The notes: generated from the sequence alone by a model not told the origin. Shown: positions 33,267 through 42,824, numbered from the stretch's first letter. The stretch: 64,000 nt of DNA from an uncultured Clostridia bacterium (GCA_937901125.1 CALCGT010000024.1:6934-70933), one strand, 5' to 3'. Translations and numbers: made by a program.

Positions 33267-36200
33267 ATGACCGCACAAAATTTTGAGGATGTATTCCAGA
33301 AAATTTCATTATCTCTGGCTGTACAGGAAGCCTTTCAGGGGACGGAAGTCCGAAAACTGACGATTCATAAAAAGGAACGCAATGTCAGCATGGAGATCGC
33401 AGCGAAACAGCTTATCCCTCTGCAAAGATGGGAAGACTTGAGAGGGGAGCTTCTGAAAAATCTACCCGGCATCCGGGAAGTGGATATCGATATTACATAC
33501 GAACTTGAAGAACAAAGCCATGAATCCTTGGCAGAGGGCTATTGGGAAAGCATTAAAACACTGGTAAGCCACGAAAGCAAGGTCTGCGCTGGTGTCATTG
33601 CCGATGCAGAATGGAAGATTGTTGAGAATAAAATGCAGATTTTTGTGAAAAACAATATGGCTTATTATCTGGCCCAAAAGCATCTGGATGATGCCATTAT
33701 GAAGATGATTCAGATGGAAACAGGGCAGAATCTGATGATCCAGTTCAAAAATGCACAGACCACAGCGGAAGAACGGGCTTTGTTTGAACAAAAGCAGCAG
33801 GAAAAACTGGAAGAATTGAGCCGACAGATCGTTACCAGCCAGGCAGATGTGGTCAAAGAAAAGGCCAATGCGGAAGTGGCGGCTGTTTCTTCTTCTGTAT
33901 CCAAAGGCATCCTGTTGGGTAAAGAGATCAATGGCAGCAACATGAAGATCATTGATACGAAGATCATTGGGGAAAATGTTATCATTGAAGGCAGTATCTA
34001 TAATATCGAGCCCAGAGAGATCAAGGGCGAAAAATATATTGTTTCCTTTGATATTACTGACCTGAGCGATTCTACAACAGTCAAATTCTTTGTGAAGAAA
34101 AATGTGTTCGATCAGGAACTGAGTGACAAAATCAAAAAGGGCAAATATCTCCGGGTACAGGGGGAAGTGCAGTTTGATAAATACACAAAAGAAATCGATA
34201 TCATGGCAAAGAATATCATGATCGCTTCCGCACCGGCTCCTTGTATAGATGATTCCGAGGAAAAACGCGTGGAACTCCATCTGCATACCCAAATGAGCAG
34301 CATGGATGGCGTAACCCATGTGAAAAAATATATCGAGCGAGCCATCGCCTGGGGGCATAAGGCCATTGCCATCACCGACCACGGCGTAGTACAGGCATTC
34401 CCCGATGCCATGAATGCTGTAGGCAAGTCTGATCTGAAGGTGATCTACGGCGTAGAAGCCTATTTGATCGATGACTTGGGAAGCGTTGTGACGATGCCTC
34501 GGGGACAGTCTCTAGATGATACCTTTGTTGTATTCGATATTGAAACCACAGGCCTTTCCAGAGAAACCGAAGGCATTACGGAAATTGGCGCAGTGAAGGT
34601 GAAGGACGGTAAGATTATTGACCGCTTCAGCACATTTGTCAATCCTGAAAAGCCCATCTCTGTGGAAATCACTAAGCTGACAGGGATTACCGATGATATG
34701 GTTGCCGATGCACCTGTGATTCAGGATATTCTGCCTAAGTTTCTGGAATTTTGCGGTAATGGGGTTTTGGTCGCCCATAATGCCAACTTTGATACAGGCT
34801 TCATCCGTGTGAATGCAGAACGAAAATGCGGCATCGAAGTGAAAAATACCATTCTGGATACCCTGGAATTATCCCGCTCCTTATTGCCGGAACTGAATAA
34901 ACATAAATTGAATATCGTTTGCGAGCATTTGGGTGTTTCCTTGGAAGGACATCATAGAGCGGTAAATGATGCTGAAGCCACAGCAGAGGTTTTCCTGCGC
35001 TTTATTGATATGCTGGTGGAAAAGAAGATTTACCATGTAGACGATATCAACGTTTTTGCCAGCCAGACCGTCAATTATAAAAAACTGAAAGCCCATCATG
35101 CCATCATTTTGGCGCAGAACTATACCGGTCTGCGGAATCTATATGAGTTGATTTCCCTGTCTCATATTGACTATTTCTTCCGCAGACCCCGTATCCCTAA
35201 AAGTAAGCTGATTCAACATCGGGAAGGGCTGATTTTGGGCAGTGCCTGCGAAGCAGGCGAGCTCTATCGTGCTATTTTGGAGGACAAGCCCAAACAGGTT
35301 ATCGAAGAGCTGGTAAATTTCTATGATTATCTGGAGATTCAACCTTTGGGCAATAATAAATTTATGATTGATTCCCCCAAAGTGGAAACTGTCAATTCCA
35401 TGGAGGATATCATCAATATCAATAAACGGATTGTGGCTTTGGCAGATGAACACAATAAACCTGTTGTGGCTACCTGCGACGTTCATTTTATCGACCCTCA
35501 GGATGCAGCATTCCGAAAAATCATCATGGCGGCGGAAGGCTTTGCCGATGCAGATAATCAGGCACCCCTGTATTTCCGTACTACAAAGGAAATGCTGAAG
35601 GAATTCAGCTATCTGGGGGAAGAAAAGGCCAAAGAAGTCGTTATCACCAATACCAACAAAATCGCGGATATGATCGAAAAGATCAAGCCTATCCCTGATG
35701 AAACCTTCCCTCCGAAGATCGAAGGGGCGGATGAGGAACTGCGGCAGATTTGTATGGATAAGGCCATTTCCATTTACGGCGACCCGCTGCCGGAAATCGT
35801 GCAGGACAGACTGGAAACAGAACTAAACTCTATCATCAGCAATGGATATGCAGTGCTGTATATCATTGCCCAGAAGCTGGTATGGAAATCTGTTGCCGAT
35901 GGCTATCTGGTAGGCTCCCGTGGTTCCGTAGGCTCCTCCTTTGCAGCCAATATGGCGGGTATTACGGAGGTAAATTCCTTGCCACCCCATTATATTTGCC
36001 CCAACTGTAAATATTCAGATTTTAAATCGGATGTGGTGAAGGCTTACGCTATGGAAGAGGCCAGCGGTTGCGATATGCCCGACAAGGATTGTCCTGTCTG
36101 CGGCACAAAGCTGCACAAAGACGGGCACGATATCCCGTTCCAGACCTTCCTTGGATTTGAAGGGGATAAGGAGCCGGATATCGACCTGAACTTCTCCGGT

Positions 36201-37598
36201 GATTATCAGCAGCAGGCTCATGCCTATACAGAAGAACTATTTGGTAAAGGGAAGGTATTCAAAGCCGGCACTATTGGTACATTGGCAGACAAGACTGCCT
36301 ATGGTTTCGTTAAAAAATACTTTGATGCCAGGGAGATCACTCCCCATAATGCGGAGATCAACCGCCTGACGGAAGGCTGCACAGGGGTCAAGCGAACTAC
36401 AGGGCAGCATCCCGGCGGGCTGATGGTCGTTCCCAGTGATCATGATATTCATGAATTCTGTCCCATTCAACGACCTGCCAACGATGTGAATGCCACAGTC
36501 ACGACGACTCATTTCGATTATCATTCTATTTCAGGCCGTTTGCTGAAGCTGGACCTGCTGGGGCACGACGATCCTACAGTTATTCGTATGCTTTATGACC
36601 TGACAGGGGTGAATCCACAGGATATACCTTTGGGCGATCCTGCCACCATGTCTCTCTTTGAATCCCCTGCGGCATTAGGGGTAACGCCGGAGGAGATCAA
36701 CTGTAAAACCGGCACTTTGGGCATTCCAGAATTTGGCACAAAATTCGTTCGCGGTATGCTGTTGGATACAAAGCCGAAAACTTTTGCGGATTTGCTGCGA
36801 ATTTCCGGTCTCTCCCACGGTACGGATGTTTGGCTGGGTAACGCTCAGACCTTGATTGAAAATGGAACGATTACTCTGAAGGAAACCATTTCAACCCGAG
36901 ACAGTATTATGATTTACCTCATCAATAAAGGGTTAGAGAAGAAGAAATCCTTCAAGATTATGGAAAAGGTAAGAAAAGGGAAGGGCTTAACAGAGGAAGA
37001 TATTGCAGATATGAAGGCAGCAAATGTGCCGGATTGGTATATCGAATCTTGTCAGAAGATAAAATATATGTTCCCTAAGGCCCATGCGGCGGCTTATGTC
37101 ATGATGGCCTTCCGTATCGCTTACTTTAAGATTAATTACCCCGAAGCTTATTATGCTTCTTATTTTTCGGTTCGAGCTTGTGACGACTTTGATTATTCCT
37201 GTATGTGCAAAGGCATTGATGTAGCCCGGGAAGCCATCAAAGAGATCCATGCCAAAGGGCAGGAAACCACAGCCAAGGATAAAAGTAAACAGACCGTATT
37301 GGAGATTATCGTGGAATTTTATGCCAGAGGATTCAAATTCTGTCCCATCGATTTGTATAAATCTGATGCAAAGAATTTTATTCCTACAGAAGACGGACTT
37401 CTGCCACCGTTCAGCTCCCTGCAGGGCTTGGGCGTCAATGCGGCCCAGAGTATCGTAGAGGGAAGAAAGGACGGAGAATTCAAAACATTGGAAGAATTGA
37501 AGGAGCGTACCTCTTTGGGGCGTTCCCTGATTGATCTGCTAAAAGAAAACGGAGTACTGGATGGTATCCCTGAAACCAACCAGCTAAGCCTTTTCTAA
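33267..37598 (+). CDS. polC: DNA polymerase III alpha subunit, PolC type
   Basis: 1443 aa, the normal length for the Gram-positive replicative polymerase. In order: N-terminal domains, an OB fold around residues 225-325, the first PHP segment (RVELHLHTQMSSMDG, near 333), an inserted DnaQ-type 3-5 exonuclease (FDIETTGLS near 424, HNANFDTGF, HHRAVNDAEAT), the second PHP part, and the polymerase core. The core has a zinc finger (CPNCKYSDF, DKDCPVCGTK), GSRGSVGSSF and PDIDLNFSG with catalytic aspartates. AGGAGGGAAAGT precedes the start. It ends the replication and translation block at a strong bidirectional terminator. Confidence 0.97.
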   Translation: MTAQNFEDVFQKISLSLAVQEAFQGTEVRKLTIHKKERNVSMEIAAKQLIPLQRWEDLRGELLKNLPGIREVDIDITYELEEQSHESLAEGYWESIKTLVSHESKVCAGVIADAEWKIVENKMQIFVKNNMAYYLAQKHLDDAIMKMIQMETGQNLMIQFKNAQTTAEERALFEQKQQEKLEELSRQIVTSQADVVKEKANAEVAAVSSSVSKGILLGKEINGSNMKIIDTKIIGENVIIEGSIYNIEPREIKGEKYIVSFDITDLSDSTTVKFFVKKNVFDQELSDKIKKGKYLRVQGEVQFDKYTKEIDIMAKNIMIASAPAPCIDDSEEKRVELHLHTQMSSMDGVTHVKKYIERAIAWGHKAIAITDHGVVQAFPDAMNAVGKSDLKVIYGVEAYLIDDLGSVVTMPRGQSLDDTFVVFDIETTGLSRETEGITEIGAVKVKDGKIIDRFSTFVNPEKPISVEITKLTGITDDMVADAPVIQDILPKFLEFCGNGVLVAHNANFDTGFIRVNAERKCGIEVKNTILDTLELSRSLLPELNKHKLNIVCEHLGVSLEGHHRAVNDAEATAEVFLRFIDMLVEKKIYHVDDINVFASQTVNYKKLKAHHAIILAQNYTGLRNLYELISLSHIDYFFRRPRIPKSKLIQHREGLILGSACEAGELYRAILEDKPKQVIEELVNFYDYLEIQPLGNNKFMIDSPKVETVNSMEDIININKRIVALADEHNKPVVATCDVHFIDPQDAAFRKIIMAAEGFADADNQAPLYFRTTKEMLKEFSYLGEEKAKEVVITNTNKIADMIEKIKPIPDETFPPKIEGADEELRQICMDKAISIYGDPLPEIVQDRLETELNSIISNGYAVLYIIAQKLVWKSVADGYLVGSRGSVGSSFAANMAGITEVNSLPPHYICPNCKYSDFKSDVVKAYAMEEASGCDMPDKDCPVCGTKLHKDGHDIPFQTFLGFEGDKEPDIDLNFSGDYQQQAHAYTEELFGKGKVFKAGTIGTLADKTAYGFVKKYFDAREITPHNAEINRLTEGCTGVKRTTGQHPGGLMVVPSDHDIHEFCPIQRPANDVNATVTTTHFDYHSISGRLLKLDLLGHDDPTVIRMLYDLTGVNPQDIPLGDPATMSLFESPAALGVTPEEINCKTGTLGIPEFGTKFVRGMLLDTKPKTFADLLRISGLSHGTDVWLGNAQTLIENGTITLKETISTRDSIMIYLINKGLEKKKSFKIMEKVRKGKGLTEEDIADMKAANVPDWYIESCQKIKYMFPKAHAAAYVMMAFRIAYFKINYPEAYYASYFSVRACDDFDYSCMCKGIDVAREAIKEIHAKGQETTAKDKSKQTVLEIIVEFYARGFKFCPIDLYKSDAKNFIPTEDGLLPPFSSLQGLGVNAAQSIVEGRKDGEFKTLEELKERTSLGRSLIDLLKENGVLDGIPETNQLSLF

Positions 37599-37620
37599 AT
37601 TAAAAATATAAAATATATAA

Positions 37621-37651
37621 AAAAAAACACCGAGCTTTCGGTGTTTTTTTT
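37621..37651. terminator. Bidirectional terminator between polC and DUF1836 gene
   Basis: 12-bp stem AAAAAACACCGA/TCGGTGTTTTTT with a GCTT loop and runs of A and T on either side, between convergent genes. Confidence 0.85.
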
Positions 37652-37652
37652 A

Positions 37653-38234
37653 TCAAAAATAGGAATCCAGTGCGTGTTCTGCCAGCTGCTTTTCCGTATT
37701 TGCACGAATTGTCAAAGCCAATACCAGCAAAATGCGTTTCAGTTCATCATCCTGATATTCTGTCAGGATATCTCTCCCATAAAAAGATTCATCTGGCTTG
37801 CCTTCTGCTGCATTTGCCAGATAGGTATTTGTGATCTTTTGCAGTGCAACAAAGCCTGCATAAATCGTTTCGATCCGTTTTGCCTGCTTATCTTTATCCG
37901 GCTCCTCCAACGCAGACTGAAACAAAACGCCGATATCCTTGATAGAAAGGATGGATTTCAGATGGTAGATCATGATCAAGAGCATCAGATGGGCAGGGCT
38001 GTATTTTTTCTTCACCGGGGGAGGGAAAATCTTTGCCTTGGTATAGTTGTTGATCATGGTCTTTGTCAGGATCTTATCCTGTTCATTACGTTTATATTGA
38101 GCCAGACCTTTATCCATGAAAGTCGTTACCTGATCCATATAAAGGTCGATATTGGGAATATCTTCGATCTCAATGACATCGGATGAACGGATCTGAGCGG
38201 CATAGCGATCTACCACTTCATTGAATGTGTTCAT
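37653..38234 (-). CDS. DUF1836 family protein, probable MerR-like regulator
   Basis: 193 aa. The N-terminal half contains LTKTMINNYTKAKIFPPPVKK (split here as LTKTMINNYTK and AKIFPPPVKK), reminiscent of the winged-helix start of MerR-type proteins, followed by YSPAHLMLLIMIYHLKSILS. The C-terminal part is helical and acidic with no recognised ligand site. DUF1836 has no established function. It is divergent from trhA, and two copies of a dyad lie in the shared intergenic region, one inside its own promoter. This suggests autoregulation and control of trhA. The DNA-binding assignment is inference from motif resemblance and context. Confidence 0.75.
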   Translation of the reverse strand: MNTFNEVVDRYAAQIRSSDVIEIEDIPNIDLYMDQVTTFMDKGLAQYKRNEQDKILTKTMINNYTKAKIFPPPVKKKYSPAHLMLLIMIYHLKSILSIKDIGVLFQSALEEPDKDKQAKRIETIYAGFVALQKITNTYLANAAEGKPDESFYGRDILTEYQDDELKRILLVLALTIRANTEKQLAEHALDSYF

Positions 38235-38282
38235 ACTTCTTCACCTCGAAATTCTGAAAAAATTAAACTTCTTAACTTCATC

Positions 38283-38311
38283 ATTATATAGTATTTTAAA
38301 CTATGTCGCAA
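38283..38311 (-). promoter_or_regulatory. Promoter of the DUF1836 gene
   Basis: Minus strand TTGCGA (38306-38311), 17-bp spacer (38289-38305), TATAAT (38283-38288). The spacer is almost exactly filled by the dyad described separately. Confidence 0.7.
38289..38303. promoter_or_regulatory. Operator-like dyad, copy 1
   Basis: TAGTATTTTAAACTA, a near palindrome (TAGT.TT.AA.ACTA), occupies the -35/-10 spacer of the DUF1836 promoter. Confidence 0.55.
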
Positions 38312-38353
38312 GTTTTTATCGAAAATTTCACTTGAAATAGTATGAATAATGTG

Positions 38354-38381
38354 TTAACATATCGATACAATGATATATAGT
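38354..38381 (+). promoter_or_regulatory. Probable promoter of trhA
   Basis: TTAACA (38354-38359), 16-bp spacer, TATAGT (38376-38381). The second dyad overlaps its -10 and start region. Confidence 0.5.
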
Positions 38382-38392
38382 ATTGAAAACTA
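38378..38392. promoter_or_regulatory. Operator-like dyad, copy 2
   Basis: TAGTATTGAAAACTA matches copy 1 at 13 of 15 positions, in the same orientation. A TAGTAT half-site also occurs at 38338-38343. Confidence 0.55.
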
Positions 38393-38415
38393 CTTAATGC
38401 AAAGGAGTTGAAAGT

Positions 38416-39087
38416 ATGGAGATGGTAATGACGAAAAGAGAAAAATTTCAGGTGAAAGACCCCCTCAGTGCATTGACACATTTTATTGGTTTTCTGGCGG
38501 TCATCCCTGTATATATCATTTTGATGGAAAAAGCAAGAGCGGAAGCAACGATGATGCACGTGATTGGCTTTGCGGTGTTTGGAGCATCTTTACTTTTGTT
38601 ATATGGCGCAAGCACGATCTATCATACCCTACGACTGTCCCCTGAAAAAACAGCAGTTCTGCGTCGTATCGATCACATGATGATCTTTGTATTGATTGCC
38701 GGCACCTATACGCCCGTTTGCTTGGTGACATTGCAGGGAATCTGGGGAATAGCCATGCTGATCGGTGTTTGGGGAATTGCCATTTTCGGCATTTTTATGA
38801 AGATTTTCTGGATGGGTGCGCCCCGTTGGCTTTCTACGCTGATTTACGTTGTGATGGGCTGGATTTCCATTAGCGCATTCGTTCCCCTGAAAGCGGCTAC
38901 AGGCTGGGGCGGCTTGGGAATGCTTTTAGCAGGTGGTATTGCTTACACAGTAGGCGCATTGATCTATGCACTAAAAAAACCCAACCTGGCAATTCTGAAA
39001 AGCTTTGGCTTCCATGAGATCTTTCATGTGTTTGTGATGATCGGCTCTGCGTTTCATATTGCATTTATGTTCCTTTATGTGCTGTAA
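38416..39087 (+). CDS. trhA: Hemolysin III / TrhA family membrane protein
   Basis: 223 aa with seven predicted membrane helices, a PAQR-like fold. Family motifs: DPLSALTHFIGF at the N-terminus, ASTIYHTLRLSP, LRRIDHMMIFVLIAGTYTP and the C-terminal FHEIFHVFVMIGSAFH, whose histidines resemble the metal site of PAQR proteins. Despite the name, most members are not toxins; bacterial TrhA is linked to membrane energetics and fluidity. AAAGGAG precedes ATG 38416. It is divergent from the DUF1836 gene, with shared dyads. Confidence 0.9.
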   Translation: MEMVMTKREKFQVKDPLSALTHFIGFLAVIPVYIILMEKARAEATMMHVIGFAVFGASLLLLYGASTIYHTLRLSPEKTAVLRRIDHMMIFVLIAGTYTPVCLVTLQGIWGIAMLIGVWGIAIFGIFMKIFWMGAPRWLSTLIYVVMGWISISAFVPLKAATGWGGLGMLLAGGIAYTVGALIYALKKPNLAILKSFGFHEIFHVFVMIGSAFHIAFMFLYVL

Positions 39088-39113
39088 GAACAATGAATTT
39101 AATCATAATCTAA

Positions 39114-39141
39114 TTGACAATCCTTTTATATATGATAAAAT
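39114..39141 (+). promoter_or_regulatory. Promoter upstream of the ABC exporter genes
   Basis: TTGACA (39114-39119), 16-bp spacer, TAAAAT (39136-39141); a TATAAT at 39141-39146 is an alternative -10. Transcription would start near 39148-39153, right at the base of the following terminator hairpin. Confidence 0.6.
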
Positions 39142-39150
39142 ATAATAGTT

Positions 39151-39183
39151 AGGCATCTACCTTTTAGATGCCTGACTTTTTTT
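39151..39183 (+). terminator. Terminator hairpin immediately after a promoter
   Basis: 9-bp stem AGGCATCTA/TAGATGCCT (39151-39159 and 39165-39173) followed by GACTTTTTTT. It may close the trhA transcript, but it also sits at about +1 of the promoter above, so it could attenuate the ABC operon. Confidence 0.75.
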
Positions 39184-39215
39184 GATGAATCCATTTGTTT
39201 GAGAGAGGTGAAAGT

Positions 39216-40952
39216 ATGAGAAAAATATGGGAATATATAAAACCCTATCGAAAACTCGCCATATTGGCTCCATTATTGATGCTGTTGGAAGTTTCAGCAG
39301 AATTGGCAATGCCAAAGATCATGACATATATGATTAATCAAGGGGTAGGCATGAGAAATACAGCGCTGATCGCAAAAACAGGCGTTGGTATGCTGGTCAT
39401 TTCTGTGATTGGTATTTTTGGCGGTATCGGCTGCTTGATCTGTGCCAGCATCGTCAGCCAAAAAACAGGTACGGATTTGAGAAGGGCAGCATTCCAAAAG
39501 ATCCAGAAATTTTCTTTCCATAATATCGATACCTTTTCCACGCCTTCCCTGATCACAAGGCTGACCAATGACATTACACAGATCCAGTTGGTGATCATGA
39601 TGTGTCTGCGTATGCTGGTGCGTTCCCCTTTGCTTTGCGTAGGCAGCATCGTTATGGCATTCAGCATCAATGCAAAGATCGCTTTTTTGTTTATCTTCGT
39701 GGTGCTTTTGCTGGCAGTGGCAGTTTTTCTGATTTTGAAGGCGGCATTGCCCAAATTCAAAATGGTGCAGGAAAAGTTGGATAAAGTAAATACAGTCATG
39801 CGAGAATGTCTGGCTGGTATTCGTGTCGTAAAGGCTTTTGTGCGAAACGAATACGAAACGGAAAAATTTACAGATGTTAATGAAGATTATAAAAATACCA
39901 CAGTCAGTGCCTTTAAGCTGATGCTGCTGATGCTGCCGACCATGATGATCCTAGTAAATGGCACCATCATTGCCATCCTTTGGTTTGGTGGCTTGCAGGC
40001 ACAGGCGGGCAATATGGCTGTAGAAGAGATCATGGCCTGCATTACATATCTGATGCAGATGATGATGGCAACAATGATGCTTGCAATGAATTTTATGTTC
40101 ATTTCCAGAGCGAAGGTATCCACAGACCGACTGACGGAAGTTTTAGACACAGTAGTGGATATTGCAGACCCTGCAGAACCCAAACTGCCTGCCATTGCAG
40201 CGGGCAGGGTAGAATATAAAAACGTATCTTATCGCTATAAAATGGGCAGCGGTGACCCTGTTTTAGAAGACATCTCTTTCACAGCAGAACCGGGTCAGAC
40301 CATTGGTATCCTTGGGGAAACTGGTTCCGGTAAATCCACACTGGTGAATCTGCTGCCTCGACTATATGATGTTACAGAAGGGCAGATTCTGGTAGATGGC
40401 GTGGATGTCAGAGATTATGCTATCAAAGACCTGCGTAAGCGTGTAGCGGTCGTGCTGCAGGAAACCATCCTGTTTTCCGGCACGATCAGAGAGAATATCA
40501 AATGGGGCAAACCTGATGCCACAGAAGAGGAGATCATTGCAGCGGCAAAAGCTGCTCAGGCCCACGACTTTATTACGGAATTGCCTGAAAAATATGATAC
40601 AGAACTGGGGCAGAGAGGGGTCAATGTTTCTGGCGGACAGAAGCAGCGTATTTCCATTGCCAGAGCATTGATCCAAAATCCCGAGATCATTATTTTCGAT
40701 GACAGTACCAGTGCAGTAGACTCCTTGACAGAAAAGAATATCCGCCAGGCCATGAAGGAATCCCATAGCGGCTGCACAAAATTTATTATTGCCCAGCGCA
40801 TCAGTTCTGTAAGAGATGCGGATAAGATCTTGGTTTTGAGCGGCGGCAGGATTGTTGCAGAAGGTAACCATAATTATCTTATGGAAACAAATAAAGAATA
40901 TCAGGAAATTCTGGCATCTCAGATGAAGAAAGGGGTGATGGCAGATGAGTGA
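39216..40952 (+). CDS. Heterodimeric ABC exporter, half 1 (permease-ATPase with degenerate site)
   Basis: 578 aa. Six-helix exporter domain (residues about 1-320) fused to an ABC ATPase with Walker A GETGSGKSTL, Q-loop VLQET, signature NVSGGQKQR and Walker B IIIFDDSTSAVD. The residue after Walker B is Asp instead of the catalytic Glu. That is typical of the inactive-site partner in BmrCD-type heterodimers. ATG 39216 follows AGAGAGGTG at 39202-39210. It overlaps the next gene by 8 nt. Substrate unknown; drugs or lipids are usual for the group. Confidence 0.92.
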   Translation: MRKIWEYIKPYRKLAILAPLLMLLEVSAELAMPKIMTYMINQGVGMRNTALIAKTGVGMLVISVIGIFGGIGCLICASIVSQKTGTDLRRAAFQKIQKFSFHNIDTFSTPSLITRLTNDITQIQLVIMMCLRMLVRSPLLCVGSIVMAFSINAKIAFLFIFVVLLLAVAVFLILKAALPKFKMVQEKLDKVNTVMRECLAGIRVVKAFVRNEYETEKFTDVNEDYKNTTVSAFKLMLLMLPTMMILVNGTIIAILWFGGLQAQAGNMAVEEIMACITYLMQMMMATMMLAMNFMFISRAKVSTDRLTEVLDTVVDIADPAEPKLPAIAAGRVEYKNVSYRYKMGSGDPVLEDISFTAEPGQTIGILGETGSGKSTLVNLLPRLYDVTEGQILVDGVDVRDYAIKDLRKRVAVVLQETILFSGTIRENIKWGKPDATEEEIIAAAKAAQAHDFITELPEKYDTELGQRGVNVSGGQKQRISIARALIQNPEIIIFDDSTSAVDSLTEKNIRQAMKESHSGCTKFIIAQRISSVRDADKILVLSGGRIVAEGNHNYLMETNKEYQEILASQMKKGVMADE

Positions 40953-42771
40953 GGTTAAAACGAAAAAACCTATGGGTCCCCCCCATGGTGGCCCCGGTTC
41001 ACATATGGTGGTGCATGGCAAACCAAAAAATACAAAGAAAACTTTGCTTCGCCTTTACAGATATCTGGGGAAATTCTGGCCGCTGATTCTGATTTCTGTG
41101 ACCTGTATCGCCTTTACCACATTAGGTACTGTTTATGCCACAAGCTTGATTGGTGTTGCGATTGATGATTATATTTCTGTATTCGACTTTCCCGGTCTTT
41201 GGAAGATCTGTTTTACATTACTGTCGATTTATGTTGTTTCTTCTATTGCTACATGGCTGTATAGCTATCTGATGCTGAAAGTAGGGCAGGAGACCGTTGC
41301 CACATTAAGAAGAGATATATTTGAAAAATTCCAGAAGCTCCCTTTAAAATATTTTGATAAAACGACCCACGGGGAACTGATGAGCCGTGTTACAAACGAT
41401 GTGGATAATGTTTCCATGTGTTTGAATAGCAGCATTTCTCAGATTTTGCAGAGTATTCTGACGGTCATCGGGACATTCTGCATGATGCTGTATCTGAGCG
41501 TTCCTTTGACGATTGCCACAGTGGTGACGATCCCTTTGATGCTTGCCGTGACGAGATGGGTAACGAAGCATTCCAGAAAGTATTTCAAGGATAAACAGAA
41601 TCGCTTGGGTGCATTAAATGGCCATATAGAAGAGATTATTTCCGGGCAGAAGGTCATAAAGGTTTTCTGCAGAGAAGAGGAAGAAATCAAGGAATTCGAA
41701 AAGCTGAACAACGATTTATTGGATAAAAGCGTTCGTGCAGAGATTTTCTCCGGTGCCATTGGCCCAATTATGACTGCAATCAATAACATGACATACGCTA
41801 TCGTCGTTGCCACAGGCGGCATCCTGATGGTCGTTGGAAGCGGTATGACATTGGGTATTATTTCCAATTTTATTATCTATTCCAAGCAGTTTGCAAGACC
41901 CCTGACAGAGTTGGCCAACCAGGCAAACACCATCATGTCTGCCATCGCCGGCGCAGAGCGTGTATTCGAAGTGCTGGATGAAACGGAAGAAGAGCCGGAT
42001 GCACCTGATGCTTATGATATGGGTGAGATCAAAGGGGATGTCGTACTGACAGATGTGAATTTTTCTTACGAAAACGGGCATCCTGTTCTGAAAAATGTGA
42101 ATTTGTATGCAAGACCAGGTCAGACCATCGCCTTTGTTGGCCCTACCGGGGCAGGAAAAACAACGATCATCAATCTGCTGACTCGATTTTATGATATCGA
42201 CAGTGGCTCTATTACCATTGATGGACATGATATCTACAAAACAAAACGAAACAGCCTGCGTTCTGCTTTGAGTATCGTTCTGCAGGATACCTACTTGTTT
42301 ACAGATTCCATCAAAGAGAATATCCGCTACGGCAGGCTGAATGCAACAGATGAAGAGATCATCGAAGCAGCAAAACTGGCTAATGCCCATGAATTTATCC
42401 GCAGACTGCCCGATGGCTATGATACCATGCTGACAGACGGCGGCGGAAACCTGAGCCAGGGACAGCGGCAGATGATCTCCATTGCCAGGGCGATTTTGGC
42501 AAACCCTTCTGTATTGATTTTGGACGAAGCCACCAGCAGCGTCGATACCAGAACAGAAGTAAAGATTCAGGAAGCCATGCACAATCTGATGAAGGGCAGA
42601 ACGAATTTTGTTATTGCCCATAGACTGAGTACCATCAAGGATGCGGATCTGATTGCTGTCGTAAATCATGGTGAGATCATCGAAAGGGGCAATCATCAGC
42701 AGTTAATGGAGAAAAAAGGGTTCTATTATAACCTGTATACAAATCAGTTCGACCAAAATGAAGCGGTTTAA
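40945..42771 (+). CDS. Heterodimeric ABC exporter, half 2 (permease-ATPase, catalytic)
   Basis: 608 aa. It begins with a Gly/Pro/His/Lys-rich cytoplasmic tail of about 30 residues (MGPPHGGPGSHMVVHGKPKN). The exporter transmembrane domain follows, then an ATPase with Walker A GPTGAGKTTI, signature LSQGQRQ and Walker B VLILDEATSSVD with the catalytic Glu intact. Together with half 1 it should form one functional transporter. Translation is coupled through the 8-nt overlap at 40945-40952. No dedicated regulator gene is adjacent. Confidence 0.93.
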   Translation: MSEVKTKKPMGPPHGGPGSHMVVHGKPKNTKKTLLRLYRYLGKFWPLILISVTCIAFTTLGTVYATSLIGVAIDDYISVFDFPGLWKICFTLLSIYVVSSIATWLYSYLMLKVGQETVATLRRDIFEKFQKLPLKYFDKTTHGELMSRVTNDVDNVSMCLNSSISQILQSILTVIGTFCMMLYLSVPLTIATVVTIPLMLAVTRWVTKHSRKYFKDKQNRLGALNGHIEEIISGQKVIKVFCREEEEIKEFEKLNNDLLDKSVRAEIFSGAIGPIMTAINNMTYAIVVATGGILMVVGSGMTLGIISNFIIYSKQFARPLTELANQANTIMSAIAGAERVFEVLDETEEEPDAPDAYDMGEIKGDVVLTDVNFSYENGHPVLKNVNLYARPGQTIAFVGPTGAGKTTIINLLTRFYDIDSGSITIDGHDIYKTKRNSLRSALSIVLQDTYLFTDSIKENIRYGRLNATDEEIIEAAKLANAHEFIRRLPDGYDTMLTDGGGNLSQGQRQMISIARAILANPSVLILDEATSSVDTRTEVKIQEAMHNLMKGRTNFVIAHRLSTIKDADLIAVVNHGEIIERGNHQQLMEKKGFYYNLYTNQFDQNEAV

Positions 42772-42824
42772 ACAGAATTTTGGATAATGTGGATTGTATT
42801 CTTTTAAAAGTTTCCCAAAAATAC

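Noticed and set aside
37641..38186. A 181-codon open frame antisense to the DUF1836 gene
   Set aside because: It starts in a terminator, has composition typical of reverse-complement shadows, and the DUF1836 frame has proper start signals and family similarity.
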